Assembly (NCBI GenBank): GCA_038503035.1
Contig: JAVSML010020809.1
Coordinates: 186,001 to 250,000, forward strand
Direction of reading: 5' to 3'
From: Crocodylus rhombifer
Lineage: Eukaryota; Chordata; Crocodylia; Crocodylidae
DNA length: 64,000 nucleotides
In this document: positions 47,100-59,580 of the stretch, one piece after another
Numbering within the stretch: the stretch's first letter is position 1
Layout of the letters: every line of letters starts with the position of its first letter
Translations under genes and position numbers: made by a program
The notes under the pieces: model-generated
Seen by the model: the letters and a program-made list of their open reading frames with translations, nothing else
Told to the model about the DNA's origin: nothing
Databases searched by the model: none

Positions 47100-47802
47100 T
47101 ATGAGTTACCACTATTTAACACTGGGCTGCTGTGGCTGACTTTTTTGGGAGGGGGTGGGCAAAAGAGAATGTGGGCTCTGGAAACGCAGCTCTTAGGCAA
47201 ACGTTCCCCAAAGTTTATTGGGAAATGTTTGTTAGTTTTATAGTCAGCTGCTCCCGTCCCAGGTTCTCCCAGCAAAGGGCAGTGCAGAGCACAATGGAGG
47301 ATCTTGGCAACTGAGGCTACCCATGGACCCCTTGTCTCCCCGCAGGAGCTATTGATTGCAGTGAGCAATGTAAGTAGCTCTGATGGTGCTATAACTTGAT
47401 GCTACCCCAGGCCATGGGGTATGCGCGGTATGGAGCAGATGCCTCATCTTCAGGGCAACGTGCAGCTCTTCAGTCTCACCGTCTTCCAGAAGGAGGCACT
47501 AAGGGAGATGGTACGTGGTAGCTCATGACTATTTGAACCCCACCATCTCCGAGCAGGCGGTGGTGCAGGGAGCAGCATATAGCAGCTCAGCTCCTGCAGT
47601 CCTATCTTCACTTGACAGAAATGTTTGGCTTGCTTCTAAAAAATGAGGGATTTACTTGATTCCTGAGTATTTGGGTGTCTGGTACACAGTGACATTTGCC
47701 TACTCAGGGGGAGAGGAAGGGACCTTCATATTACTGTATTTAGACCTGCTGTTGAATGTGATGATTTCTCATTCCTTAAATGGACGAATATCTTCCCCAG
47801 GA

Positions 47803-47843
47803 GTCTCTCTCTCCCTCTCTCTCCCCCTCTCTCTCTCCCCCGT
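47803..47843. repeat. (CT)n microsatellite
   Basis: TCTCTCTCCCTCTCTCTCCC and the following CTCTCTCTCCCCC form a pyrimidine repeat in intergenic DNA. Confidence 0.85.
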
Positions 47844-49814
47844 AGCATTCACTGAGAATGTTGCATTTAGCTAAAACAGGGCAAATTTGAGTGTGTTTAA
47901 AAGCGGAGGCTTTCCTTACATGATGGCACTTTTTGTCTTCCTCAAGCCAAGAATCCTCATGAAATGGAAATGCGGGGTGAACACAGGGAGGCAACAAAAG
48001 TATTGTCCTGCCTGTGTACATTTTATATACATAGAAGGTTTTGAAAATAGAAAGTGCTTGGACAACAGCAGTCAGTGAAATGTGGAAAATATGTTGCTGA
48101 GGTATGCCCCTTGTGGAGTGACTTACGAGGTTTACAGCACAGGCAGCCCTGAGGTTTTTTTCCTTCCCTCTGTGCTTCCAATGGATAGCTAGTTCATTAA
48201 CAAGGCGTGTTTTTGCTTTGAGTTTTTCAAGCCTTCCTTTGCTTCCTGGGGTAGCGATAAAGTGTGATTTTTTTTTTTTTTTCCCTTCTCTTCCAAACCT
48301 TGCTCTTGCAACCCTTCCTACTCGGGGAAGTCACAGCTTCCCTGTCCCCTACCCTGCAGGCCAGATCAAAACTCTGGCTTGCTCAGGAAAAGTAACCCTG
48401 AGATTGTGCTGCTGATACTGTGTTTATTCACTTACAGGTGCTGGCTGAGGGGACCCAGCACACCAGCAGGGAGTTCTGAGAAAGCTGGGCCTAATTGCCA
48501 GCAGGTATTTCCGAGAGTCCTGGGGGCTTAGTTCCCGTGCGTTTCCCATCCTGCCTTTGCTTTCCACAACAATCTCATAACGAAAATATTGATGACCAGA
48601 CCAAGGGCAAAGGGGCAGTGATGGAAACGGGCTTTCCCTCATCGCCTTGGCTTGGGATTCTGTAGCTGCTGCTGCAGGGGTCAGTATTTTAGTCCTGAGC
48701 TGAGCTTGTCCTTTAATTCATAATTCTTCCCTCCTTTCTGCCCCCCATCCCCAGTGGAACCTAGCTTCTTAAATCAGTAGCTCTGGGGCAGTGGCCAGTA
48801 TGTGCTGGGCACACCGTGGCACTAGCTGAACGACTGGGGAGCAGGGATCCTTTTCCCTGCAGGGCAAGGGAGATGACACCCTTCTCTGTCTGTCTATCAG
48901 GGTGGAGTTACTACATCAAGAGCCCCCTATTCTACCAGAATACTGTGCAGTAAAACCAACCCCTGGATGACCGGTGCCTTCTGAGGTAGCAGGACCCTTT
49001 GTTCCTCTGTTAGTGTGTGATTGATTAATCAGACCATGGCATACTTGGCTGTTTATGGGCATTTTTGCCATAATACAGGAGACTGAGAGTTGTGCCAAAA
49101 GACTGATAGGTCCCTTGCATCTCAGGAGACCCACTGTGAAGCTGAAGGAGTGGAGTGGTAGGTGAGGATGGTAAGTAGCAGGTTCCCTGGTGGCCTGAGG
49201 AGGGAGGTTTGCATTAGGTGAATACATTGATTGTTCCAACCTTAAGGAACACCAAAGAAAAAAACTGCAAAGGCAGGAGGGGACATGAAGGAGGGAGGCA
49301 GGTGGAGAGCGAATGTCGGGAAGGAGGAGATGGAGCTGGCAGAGAGAGATTCGCTGCTTTAGGCCTTCCTCCCTCTGAAACACCATGGACCACGCCAGAG
49401 CAGATGGAGACAGCCTGCTGCTGTCAGGCAACATGAAGACATAAGAGCTCATAATCCAGTGTCCATGAGCAGCAGTTTTGGTGCCAGGGCACCTCTGGAT
49501 ACAGGCCAAGGTGGGAGGCATATGGAGAGGGACCTCTCCGAATCATCTTCATTTGACCCAACCGTGGCTGGCAAGTGAACCTGGCTTTGTGCCCTCAGAA
49601 TACAGGGCCAGGCTAAAAGCTAAATGCGAGCCACTTTGCCGGGGCTGGGAAGGGGACTGATTGTGGCCCCTCTTTCCCCAAGGACTGCTGGAGAAGGATA
49701 AATTCCCACAATCTTGGGAACAATCAGCATTTTCCATTGTGCACCTTTCTAGAGCACAATCCAGGATATTTGGGCTAGGGACACAGGGATGGGCTCTGTG
49801 GGGCCTCATCCTGC

Positions 49815-49905
49815 CTGGCTACATGACCGTGGCTGACTCACTTGACCTCTCTGCACTGTACCAACCAACACCAAGGGGTCTGGTGAGGCTTAAAATAAAC
49901 TGCCA
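49815..49905 (+). repeat. Possible MIR-type SINE fragment
   Basis: GGCTACATGACCGTGGCTGA, CTCACTTGACCTCTCTGCAC and TGTACC match the 'tgtgaccttgggcaagtcacttaacctctctgtgcc' block in the sense direction. No other part of the element is clear. Confidence 0.4.
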
Positions 49906-50839
49906 GAGGAAGGCAAACTTGGGAATCAGGCCCAGATTTCCACCCAAGCCTGGCCGCTCCATGCAGCACGCCAGAGTAAAGGCGCTGAACTGTGGTGCGG
50001 GAGGGGGCTGCCTGGCTCCTCACCCACCCAAGCGCACAGCTCCTGTCTGGGAGGACCGTTTTTTCCCACCATGCCTTTCTGCACCTGGAACTCTCTAGTA
50101 CGGCAGAGCGTGTGGTCCGCCATCCCGGGCCTGCCGCCACTTGCTGCCTCTCCTGCCTACCCAAGGATTAAGTGCCTGGAAGTCCCGCTGCATTTCCCCT
50201 CCCTGCCCCAAGCCCTGTGGAGCCAGCGCGGCCAGCTCTGATGTGTGATGGCAGAGAGCACTGCATCCTGGGATACCTTCAGGGAGCCGTGGCCATACAG
50301 CCAGGAGGACCACCTGGAGCTGGGAATGAGCCCCATGCAGGTGAGTAACCTGTGCCTCCTGGGGTCCCGTGCCCAAGGAGTCTGGTCGAGGTGTGGGAGG
50401 TGCCAGCATCCAGCCCAGACATTGAGCTCAGCCTGTTTTTACTCTGTGCCGTCAGTAAAAGGCTGCAGGGGCTTGGGAGCAGTGGTTTTGCTGCAGTGCT
50501 GGTGCAGCTGTGCAGACCTGAGGGTACGGCTGAATAAGGCCCTGAATCCTGCTCCCTCAGGTGCCGGCAGCCTGCGGATCCGCCCTTGATATTGTCTGTG
50601 CTGCTGGCAGGTAGGAGCCCCCCATCGCGTGACTTTGCTTTGTACCCGCTCAACCTGGAGCCGGTCCTGACTCACGCACCCAACATTGGTGTCAATCATG
50701 GCTGGGCCCCGTCTTGAGATGTAAGACCCCCTTCCTAGTGCTGGGTGCCACGTGAGCACCGGGTAAGATGGCTCCTGCCTGAGGAGCTGACGGTGTGAAC
50801 AGGGAAGGCAGAGCAAAGTTGGGAGAGGAAACAGGCACA

Positions 50840-50945
50840 GGGAAGGCAAATTACTTGCCTGTGGTCCTAACGCAGAACTGGGACCAGAACCAGGCTCCCC
50901 GCACGCTCGGGTTGGTGCCCTGCTAGCTAGACCACACTGCCTCCC
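50840..50945 (-). repeat. MIR-type SINE fragment (5' part)
   Basis: The + strand shows TTACTTGCCTGTGGTCCTAA, GCAGAACTGGGACCAGAACC and CTAGCTAGACCACACTGCCT. This is the antisense of the MIR core and head region, ending in the 'ctagaccacactgcctc' head typical of sauropsid copies. Confidence 0.55.
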
Positions 50946-51245
50946 CAGGCATTTGCCCAGCATACGTGCATCAGGCTACCTGCATCAGTAGCCCTGGCTC
51001 TTACCTGCACTGTGGCAAGATTATAAGTGCACCCAGGATGAACCAGGGGGAGGAGAGACCTGGGTTAAGGCAGACGGTCTAGTTTGCTGAGGGGTGCAGT
51101 GGGAGCTGAGCTTTGCGTGTGCTTTGTGGATGGAGGGGCTGGCATGGGCTTCCTCGGCTCAGGGAAAAAAACTCCCATCCCCAAAAGGGAGCAAATGCTA
51201 ACCTAATAAAGGCACCAGCTGGACGGAGGGAAAGCAGCCCTTTGG

Positions 51246-51267
51246 AGGGAAAAAAAAAAAAAAAAAG
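51246..51267. repeat. Poly-A tract
   Basis: A run of about 16 A bases after GGAGGG, followed by GAAAACC. It is a simple repeat; no retroposed gene body or target-site duplication was recognised upstream. Confidence 0.8.
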
Positions 51268-54200
51268 AAAACCTCCTTTCATTAGAAAAATAATATATTT
51301 CATCCAAATAAGGTAAAAATATTTGAAATGGGGCAGAAGTGAGCACCAGGCAGCATCTGTCAGGCCCTTTCTGGAAAGGGGAAGATTATTAAACTCAATT
51401 ACAATTTATTTTTGTAGAGTGTCTTTCAGATGAGAAATTTCCCCAAATGCTTTGCAAGGAGGCTTTGTGGGTAGTCACAATATGGAGCATCTTAGAGAGA
51501 GCCCCCCAGTACCCACTGGCACTCTGGCCCTCTTTTTTTTCTACATCTGCTGTAGGATTTAACCCTTCAAAGATATGCCATCCATCCATATCTCAGCAAA
51601 TAGGGAAGGATCTGATCTAATGCCAGTTCTGGGAGCATGTCTGTTTGGCTTAGCGCGGGGAAAGAGGCAATATTTTTTCTTTACTGTTTTCAAGAAGATT
51701 CCTGCTTTTTTCTAGGATTGCGTCTTCTGATCAGATTTGCTGCCCTGCGTTGTTTTTTTTTTCTTGCGTCTGTCACTTTGCCAGACAGTCTGTCTGTCTC
51801 TTGGTCACTTGGCCTGCCTAGCGTGTTTGTCTTCCACTGCCTCTGTCTGTTGATCTGTCTGTCTTTCTCTGCTGCTGTCTGTCCATCTCTCTCTCTCCAG
51901 CTTTCAACTCTGAAACGCCTCCAACTTTACCCCTCAGGCAGTAACCAGGGTCTTGTCTGTATGAAAAAGTTGCAACGGCTTAACTCAATGTTGTTTTTTA
52001 AACTGATTTAGTTAGAGCCACGCAAACTTCTGTCCAAATGTGCTTGCTTGGTTTTGCCCCAGGCTTATTTTGGTTTCAATTGAAGTGGTTTAAACTGCAG
52101 CAAATGTTTCCACGCAATGTAGTTTCCGAAGCCAGAGTGCTGCATGCCGGCTAGGCAGAAATCGTCGCTTGTACACTCCAGGTCCGACAGGGGCACTCGG
52201 CTGGGCAGTGGACCCTGTTGGTATAACCTGCTCTGGCTGCGAGCCGGGAGCTGCATGCCAGGGTGGGGGAATGGACTGGGCAGGACTGAATTCACCTGCT
52301 CCTTTGCGCTCAGGTTTGGTGGCCTCAGCTTGCTGGGATGCTACGGGCTTGTTCCAACGCAACTATCGCGTCCTGTCCTTGGTACGCAGGGTGACGGGGG
52401 CTCAGGAGGCGCCGAGGGCGGGGCAAGGTGTCCTGATGGAGCTGAGTTAGGTGCCTGGCATCTGGCGTGCAGGAGACGCTCCGAGTGTGTGCGTTATGCC
52501 TGGGCAAAGCTGCTTCAAGGAAGGTTTTTCCTGCTACCGGTATTTAGCCGTCTCAATTCCTCTCACTGGTAAAAACCAAATCCCCCCCAACCCCGCCCTG
52601 CTCCTCACGGACCAGGAGAGACGCAGTGTCCCACTTTCCAAAGCCCTTCAAATTATTTTGGCCCCTGGTTTTAGCTCTTATGTTGCCTGCGCATGGTTAG
52701 GTTTGGGTGGGTGCCAGGATATGCCAAGCCCTTCACATGGTGGGGCGTTGGCGTTGGCTGTGGCTGTGGCGTGAGCCCTGTGTCACCATCGGATGCCTTG
52801 CTGCCAGGACTTGGAGCGAATGCTCTTGTGGCTGGGTTGCAAACGGTGCAAGGCAGCGCCCCAGACTGCCCCAGTAAGTGCTGGCTAGTGACTGTGGGAA
52901 GGGGGGGCAGGGCAAGGATCCTTAGCCGGCCTGTCAGATAAATCTTCGTGTGTTTACTTAAATCCTCAGTGTTTCTTCAGTTGTTTGTTTAAAAAATTTC
53001 CTGCCAAAAAAGAGCAAAAGGAAGGAGGGAAGCCACTCCCACCAGCCACGCCACCTCGTCCAGGGCCAGAGCACGGCTGGGGCCCAAACTCGCCCCCCAC
53101 CGGGTTGCGGGGATGGGGCACAGCCTCAGGGTGGGACACTGGGGAGAGTGGGCTGTATCCCAGGGGTTAGGGCGAGTCCGTTCCTGGAGCCCCTCTCCCA
53201 GTCTACCCATGAGCAAGCCCCTTTCCCAACCCCGGGCGGCATTGTCCTGCTACAGAATTTGCCTTTGTCAGCTGCCAGGCTTTGACGCCGCTTGGTCAGG
53301 ACAGGAGACAGACGGGGGAAGGCCGGGCCTTCCTACCAAATGTGGTGTTTAGACGCATAATTCCCTGCAGCAAAGGCTGAAAAACACCCTCAGTCACTCT
53401 CCCATTGAGTGACACCAATGCGCACGCAGCCCTCTACTTCCATGTCCCTCAAGAGAGAGTCTCGGTCTTACACTTGCTCACACCGATTTGTCGTGTCCCC
53501 CCCCCGTTGCACGCTACATGCACAATGAGCTCATGCCCTTGCAGGCATGTAGACTGCCTGGCATACACACCTTTGCACACACGGTTTCACCTGCTTACAC
53601 ACATGTGCATTCAAATATAGTTATACTTGGATGTGCTGTGTGTGTAGACGTGCACACTCAGGCTTTTGTGGGTGCACTCAAATGCTAGATTTATGTACTC
53701 ATGGAGAGCCATCCTTTCTGCGTGAACACATGGGCACACTCATGCTTTCATTCTCTTGGCTTGGCCAGAACCAAGTCCCACCCTACTTCGCACAGCAAAG
53801 CAGATTGGAGAAGTTTTTTGTTGTTGTTGTTTTTTTTCATGAAAGCAGCTGCCTTTTGTTTAGAGCTGGCACAAGTTGCTCATTGTCTTTCAGCAAGACC
53901 CTTAACATTCAAGTTCTCATAGGAAAAGAGATGAGACTTTATTGTCATGTTGTTATGCAGCTATTGCCTGAAGTTCCCTCCACTCCAGGGGCAGGGAGGA
54001 GCTCAGGAGAGGTTTGCCTGGAGGAACTCACCGTGTTACTAAGGTCAGACTGAAGCCCCCAGTTGCTGCTCTTTTCAGAAGGGCCTCTCTGCACTTGGAA
54101 ATAACCTCTGCAAGTTTGGGTACACAAAGTCTTGCCTCTGAGAAATGAATGTGCAAAAGTGTGCAAGGGGATTTGACAGGCGGCTTGTGAAATCTGAGCC

Positions 54201-57048
54201 TAAACATTGCTTCCCCTTGGCTTTTCCCCCTTCTCTCTATCATAATTTCTCTCTCTGGCATATTTTGTACTATTACCCTCCTGTCTTGTCTGCTGCCTTC
54301 TACTCCCCTTAGTATTTGCACCCAGTGAAAATCATTGCCTAGCACAGTAAGATAGGCTGGGCCAGGAGCTGCAGAGCTTGCAACCCAGGGTTGAGAGCTG
54401 TGGTCAGTGCTTCAGCCTGGGCATATTGTTTCCAGTCATTTCCTGTTCTCTCCCATTTACCTTTTGCTTCTCTGCTGCCCGCAGTTGGGCAGATCATTTG
54501 GGCATGAGTGAGGGGCACTGGCAAGCTGGGCGAGGAGCCCAGGTAAAGTACAACTCCTTCATTTCTCCTCTCTGGACCAGGAGGACCCTGTGCTGCAGCC
54601 GTTGGTCTGCAGGGCATAAACAGATCCCATTCCTGACCTTCGACAGGAGTGCTCATTGCCTTGCTCCTGCCCTCTGCCCCAGTCCTGGGTTCCTCACCCA
54701 GCCTGCCAGTGCCCCTTACTCATGCCCAAGTGATTCGCGTGTGCGGTTCGAGGCCTGAGCCCTGTCCAGCTCCAACCCCAGAACAATTCCCACGTTTCTC
54801 TAGATGAAAGGTTTATTTTTTTGGAGATAGTTTGCCCCCCAAGCTTCCCCCCCCCCCCCGGCTGTACCAGGCCTCAGAGCTCTTGTAATATTTTTTCTGC
54901 AGCTGTCTCAGGCTGAGACGGTGAAAAGGTTGTGGTGCTCAGCTTGTAGCACAGGTGCCTGCTGCTTCCTCTTCTCCAGAAGTTAAAAGCACCCTGAATT
55001 TGTCCTCATTTAGAGGTCAGAGGCATCGTGCTGCCAGCAAATTAATAGATTGAAACACATTTTCCCACCTTTTGTGTTCAGTGGCACAAGCTGTGAGGAG
55101 CATCTCTCCAGGTACCAGCAACACTTAAGCACACCTTAGGGCCTGGCTTGGCATTGCTGCCTTCTGCAGCAGCCGCTGGCTGCTTCCCTCATCCACACTC
55201 TGTGTTCTTGAGTCTTTGTAGCCCTCTCGGCATGATGGTGCCCCTGATGTGTGGCCCAAACATGAGCTGGAAGGTAGCTAGGGAAAAGGAGCGGCATAGA
55301 GCACTCCGCTGCTGTAGATGTTTCCCTGCTCGTTGAATAAATCCATCTATTCCTGCTAGCCCCCATGGTACCCTGGGGGCTAGTTTAGTGCTTGGGAGAT
55401 GCAGACTCCAGATCATATTTCTTCCTCCTGGTTGTTTTATAGCAGACAGGGTCTCCATTTGCCCTATGCCAGGATCTGACCCCATCTCACGAGGCCAAAG
55501 TCACTTGTTTCTCCGGCTTCTGTGTTACTCAGAGGGCCTCGCCACCCAGGTGGGTTGAGATTGAAAACTTGTGTTCCCAGCTCTGCTGCAAAGAGAGAGA
55601 GGGGAAAAAGGAGGCTCAAACTCGGGTCTTCGTATACTGCAAACCAGGGGCTGCTACCGGCTCCTGGGGAGCAGGCCTGGGCCCTCCTCAAGCTGTTGGG
55701 TTTAGGAGGTGGTGAGAATACTGCAGCTAACCCTGGCTGAAAGGCGCCACAGCAGCATTTCTGCCTCCACACCCAGGGATTTTTTACCTGGGGTTTGGGA
55801 ACCAGGCTTCACCAACCTGCTGAGTTGGTGGGCCTGCGCTGCCTCATCCCTGTTACAGTTAATACGTGCACCAGGCTGTGGCTGACCTACCTGTCAGCTC
55901 CGGCTCCATGCAGGTGTTCTCAGGCGGGTGGATTCCTCTTTTACTTGCACCACAAAAGACAAGGCCAGTTAGTGCCCCCGTCATGACCAGTTTGTCTGCA
56001 CAAGCAGCAGCAAAGCACTTGCCCAGGGCCTGCCTGAAGTACTACACCGCACCTGGCAGCAGCTTCCACTGTGAATAAGAAACACTGGCCAGTGAGTCAA
56101 TGGCAGTGGCTTGCGCAGCTGCGCCAGCCCTGGCTGTACCCTGCCTGGCACCCACCCCCCTGCTTTGCTCCTGCTGCTCTGTGGGTCACAAAACCCATGC
56201 GCCTGCGGCAGGGGCCTGAGCTGCCCCGTTGCCAGCCTGGCAGGGGCACAGCAGCAATGGCTTGTACGTGGTCAACCTGGTTTTCTTATTTTCCTTCAGC
56301 CCATAAGTAAGGAACTCTTTAAGTACAATGAGCGCCCTATAAAGAGCAGGTATGTCCCAGTGTGAGCCTCTGAGATGATGGGGGAGGGGGACAGGGTGTA
56401 CAGCATTGGATGTGTGTGTGTGCGTGCACACTTGTGCTCGTGCTGGAAATGCAGCAATGTAACTATCCCATGCGCTGCGGGCAGCGCTCCAGCAAGAACA
56501 AACATCCGCATGCTGAGGTCGGATTAGGAGCGTGTTCGGATAATGACATCTGAAAACAGGATGGCTGGGAGCAGCAGCGGAGCAACCAGGGGGCTTTGAA
56601 AGAGAGAGGAGTCTTAATCCCCTCTGCTAACAAGGAGGCAGCTGCTGCCAAGGCACAAGGCTTGGCAGGCTCAGTGCCGCTGCTTCTGGGCTCCCTTTGA
56701 TGGGTGGCAGAGAGGACAATGAGGCACAAACAAGCACCTTGCCGTTGGCAGAGGATGGGAGGGACCAGGCAAGACTTGGCAGGGGGCGGGAGGAGAGGGG
56801 AGGCTTTCAGTCTGTCACTCCCTCTGACTGCAATGTGAGCCTCTGCAGCAGTGGCAAGGGCAGGCAGTTGCTGCCCCCGACTCTCAAGCACTTCAACAGG
56901 ACAAGTATCAAAGTACTGTCCTGTGCTGGAACAGCCAAGGGGAGCAGCTCAGCTGGCACTGCCAGGGTGGAGAAGCAAGGCTAAGAGGGGATGGGTACAA
57001 TGCTACATTGCCCCCAACCCAATCAGTGCTCTGTGAGTCCAAGGCAGT

Positions 57049-57070
57049 CAGGCCAGGCCAGGCCAGGCTA
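57049..57070. repeat. (GGCCA)n simple repeat
   Basis: Four units of GGCCA (GGCCAGGCCAGGCCAGGC) followed by a degenerate copy. A short simple repeat in GC-rich intergenic DNA. Confidence 0.8.
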
Positions 57071-58413
57071 GGCAGGCTGCTGGCTTTGTACAGGGCTTGA
57101 GCGTGCCCAGGTGAGAGCGGGCTGAGGCTGCAAGTCAGCTCAGAGGCAGCTGTTGTGCCTCGTGCGCTCAGCCCCAGGGCATAGGCAGTGTGGTGTAAGC
57201 TGCAGCCGAGAGAACGTGGAAGGACGAAAGCGGAGGTGAAAGGTTGTCTTGCGCTTTCCCCCCCCCCCCAAAAAATAAAATAAAATAAATACCCCTGAGC
57301 TAATGTAGGCGGAGTGACTAACTGCACCGTCTCCATTGTGTTCGCCTATTCTGCACCCATGTGGCTACCATGCATGGCGGGGAATGGATGGCACCCTCTA
57401 ATTTTCACTGCTACAACACCATGTAAATAACTGAGTTTTAACATCCACTAATAAAGTTTTACATCTGTTTTCACCACCGCAGGACCTGCTGCTCTCACTC
57501 GCTGCTGGACGTGGGAATGCCTTCCTTCCCAGAGCCAATAGCCCAGGGGCTGTGCTTCATATCTCAGAGGCAGGCATGCCAGCCTGCAACAACAGCCAGC
57601 TGTGGGCATGTTCTTGCCAAAGGAGGCATCTGCCAGGAGGCCAGGTAACACTAATGTGTGGAGAGTGGTACTTGCTCTCTGGCTTTCACATGCTTCCTCG
57701 CTCTTGCTCAAAGACAACGTCAGCCTGCATTTGGGTTTGATGGTGTGGTTCTGTGCGCTCCTACCATAGCATAGTGCTTTCATACTGCACCTCACAGGAG
57801 AGTGGTGTTCCCATCCCAGTCTCAGGACTCCAGGGAACCCAGCATCCAGGAAAAATATTTTTTCCCATTCCCCATATGGGGGGCATTACCTAGCTGGTTC
57901 CCCACTTGGTCCTCCCTCTGCAGAGCCTACTTGGTAAGCTCCTTGACTATCCAGCATCACTACATCCGCTGCTCTTCTAGGGTCTTATCTGAATCCCTTG
58001 GAAGTCAAAGACAAGACCCAACCCCATGGATTCAGTGAGCCTGTGGATCAGCTGCTACGGTAAGAAACGGGGTGTGTTGTACAGATCAAAATACTAAGCT
58101 CTGCAGTTGCAGGCTGGGGGAGCTACAAGAGTACTTAAACCAGTGTCTGAGCCCCCCCGTGCAGCTGGGAATGAGCGAGCATGCAGCAACCTCGTGCCAG
58201 CCCTATCCTGTGCACTGTGAAGGCTCCTTCATGAACTGTGCTCTTGCAAACAGCTTCAGTAAGCTCTGTAACTAGTTACACATCTGCTAAAACACTGTTG
58301 TGATTTGGGTCCATTCAGCAGAGCTCAGTCTCTTGTGAAGCCAGGTCTTTAACACTGAGTATTCATGACAGTGTTAGGGAGGTCCTGATGCTGAGATTAT
58401 GTCTGTGTATTGT

Positions 58414-59140
58414 AGTATCATAGTGCTTAGGGTCAGAAGGGACCTAAACAGATCAGGTCCGACCCCCTGCCCCGGGCAGGAACAGGTGCCGCAGTCATAT
58501 CACTCCAGCCAAATATGTGTCCAGCCTCCTCTTGAAGACCCCCCAAGGTAGGAGAGAGCACCACCTCCCTTGGGAGCCCATTCCAGAGCCCGGCAGCCCT
58601 AACTGTAAAGCAGTGTCTCCCGATGTCCAGCCTGAACCTTCTCGCTTAACATTTGTGGCTGTTATTCCTAGTCACCCCAGGTAGTGCCTGGGGGAACAGG
58701 GCCTCCCCCAGTGCCTGCTGGGCCCCTGCCCCCGGTGGGTTTGTAAACGGTCACCAGATCCCCCCTCAGTCTGCCATTGTGGAGGTTGAACAGGTTCAGG
58801 TCCCTTAGCCTCTCCCTGCTGCCCCTGATCATGTGAGCGGCCTCCTCTAAACTCTCTCCATGCTGTCCACATCCCTCCTGAAGTGCGGTGCCCAGAACTG
58901 GACGCAGTACTCCAGCTGCGGCCTGACCAGTGCCGCACGGAGGGGGAGGCTCACCTCCCTGGACCAGCTCAAGATGCATCTGTGGATGCAGGACAAGGTG
59001 CAATTAGCCTTACTGACCATGTCCTTGCATTGGCAGCCAATGTTCATCCTGGAGTCAATAATGACTCCAAGATCTCTTTCTGTGTATAGAACAAGGGGGT
59101 GTCTGGACAAGGGGGTCAACAGTAAGACAGGCTGAAAAGA
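58414..59140 (-). mobile_element. CR1 LINE, 5'-truncated 3' end
   Basis: The minus strand encodes reverse-transcriptase C-terminal motifs of CR1: VLYTERDLGVIIDSRMN, ALVRPQLEYCVQFWAPHFRR, DVDSMERV, and, in another frame, LRGDLVTVYK. The frames are interrupted, so the copy is dead. The low-coordinate end, read on the + strand, has ATCATAGTGCTTAGGGTCAG and AAGGGACC, the antisense of the CR1 3' end (which ends in ATTCTATGA-type octamers). Between them lies GACCCCCTGCCCCGGGCAGG, also seen in CR1 3' regions. The element lacks the 5' three quarters of CR1, as is usual. The 5' edge near 59140 is approximate. Confidence 0.85.
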
Positions 59141-59235
59141 CCATAGTTTCTTGGGTAGTGACAAATTAACCCAAATTCAAAGAAACAATTAAAAGGCAAT
59201 GCCATTGTTGGTTTGTTTGGGTTTTTTTTCCAGTT

Positions 59236-59241
59236 TTTATT
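59236..59241 (-). terminator. CASZ1: Minus-strand poly(A) signal AATAAA
   Basis: TTTATT on the + strand is AATAAA on the minus strand, inside CACTCAATAAAAACTGG. A further AATAAA occurs upstream at about 59293 (TTTATTTATTTG region read in reverse), but this one is the last before the intergenic DNA and has the best context. Cleavage is expected near 59215-59225. The CR1 copy begins only about 90 bp beyond. Confidence 0.65.
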
Positions 59242-59457
59242 GAGTGAAAATGTCAAACCTTGCATCAGTCATGCAAAAAAAAAAATCAAATAAATAAAAC
59301 ACATATATTAAATTTCTAATAGCACTAAATTCAAGTGGAAAAATATTCAGTTCTTAATAACGCAGGTGCCGAAGAGACCAGATTCAAGTAAATCAGAGCA
59401 CACCATCCTGGTTAGGGTGTTTTTTTTCACTTTCTGCATTTTTTTTTGTCTCAAAAC

Positions 59458-59580
59458 CTATATATATATCTATATATCTATATATATATGTATATACATA
59501 TAGATATATACACACACACATATATATGTGCATACATATTATTTTTATATTTATATATATACACATACATATTTATAAAA
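59458..59580. repeat. (TA)n / (TATG)n-rich low-complexity tract
   Basis: Alternating TATATATC, TATATGTATATACATATAGA and CACACACA stretches. It lies within the presumed 3' UTR. Confidence 0.85.

Larger units (their letters stand above)
45809..47118 (+). other. PEX14: PEX14 3' untranslated region
   Basis: This follows the stop codon without further splice-site or coding signal and ends near the poly(A) signal at 47094. It includes a (GGCCC)n run at 46831-46855. A length of about 1.3 kb is reasonable for this gene. The true cleavage site is estimated. Confidence 0.75.
1..47120 (+). other. PEX14: PEX14 gene, partial (exon 3 to poly(A) site)
   Basis: This is the gene span inside the window. Seven coding exons with canonical AG acceptors and GT donors join into 351 codons plus stop, matching vertebrate PEX14 from human Ile29 to the C-terminus. 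Domain order is the PEX5-binding N-terminal helical domain, a hydrophobic membrane segment, a coiled coil, a Ser/Pro-rich linker, and an acidic tail. With the roughly 28 missing N-terminal residues the protein would be about 379 aa, against 377 in human. The first two coding exons and the promoter lie before position 1. Exon count and phase pattern agree with the nine-exon human gene, so this is the intron-containing orthologue and not a retrocopy. The right end is set by the poly(A) signal at 47094 and an estimated cleavage site near 47118. Confidence 0.95.
47121..58413. other. Intergenic region between PEX14 and the convergent gene
   Basis: About 11 kb lies between the PEX14 poly(A) site and the CR1 copy. 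It contains a CT microsatellite (47803-47843), poly-T/A and poly-C tracts, SINE fragments near 49815 and 50840, (GGCCA)n near 57049, and long GC-rich frames on both strands. I do not believe any of these frames (for example 48916-49521 minus, 50439-50963 minus) is a gene: none has a recognised domain, conserved start context or splice pattern. In human the corresponding gap holds no protein-coding gene. Confidence 0.7.

Noticed and set aside
48916..49521. 201-codon open frame on the minus strand downstream of PEX14
   Set aside because: The region is GC-rich intergenic DNA, the peptide has no recognised domain, and the frame overlaps open frames on the other strand.
51246..51267. Poly-A tract as the tail of a processed pseudogene
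   Set aside because: No gene-like sequence precedes it and no target-site duplication was found.
58860..59135. Plus-strand open frames across the CR1 copy
   Set aside because: They are antisense to the reverse-transcriptase frame of the CR1 element.
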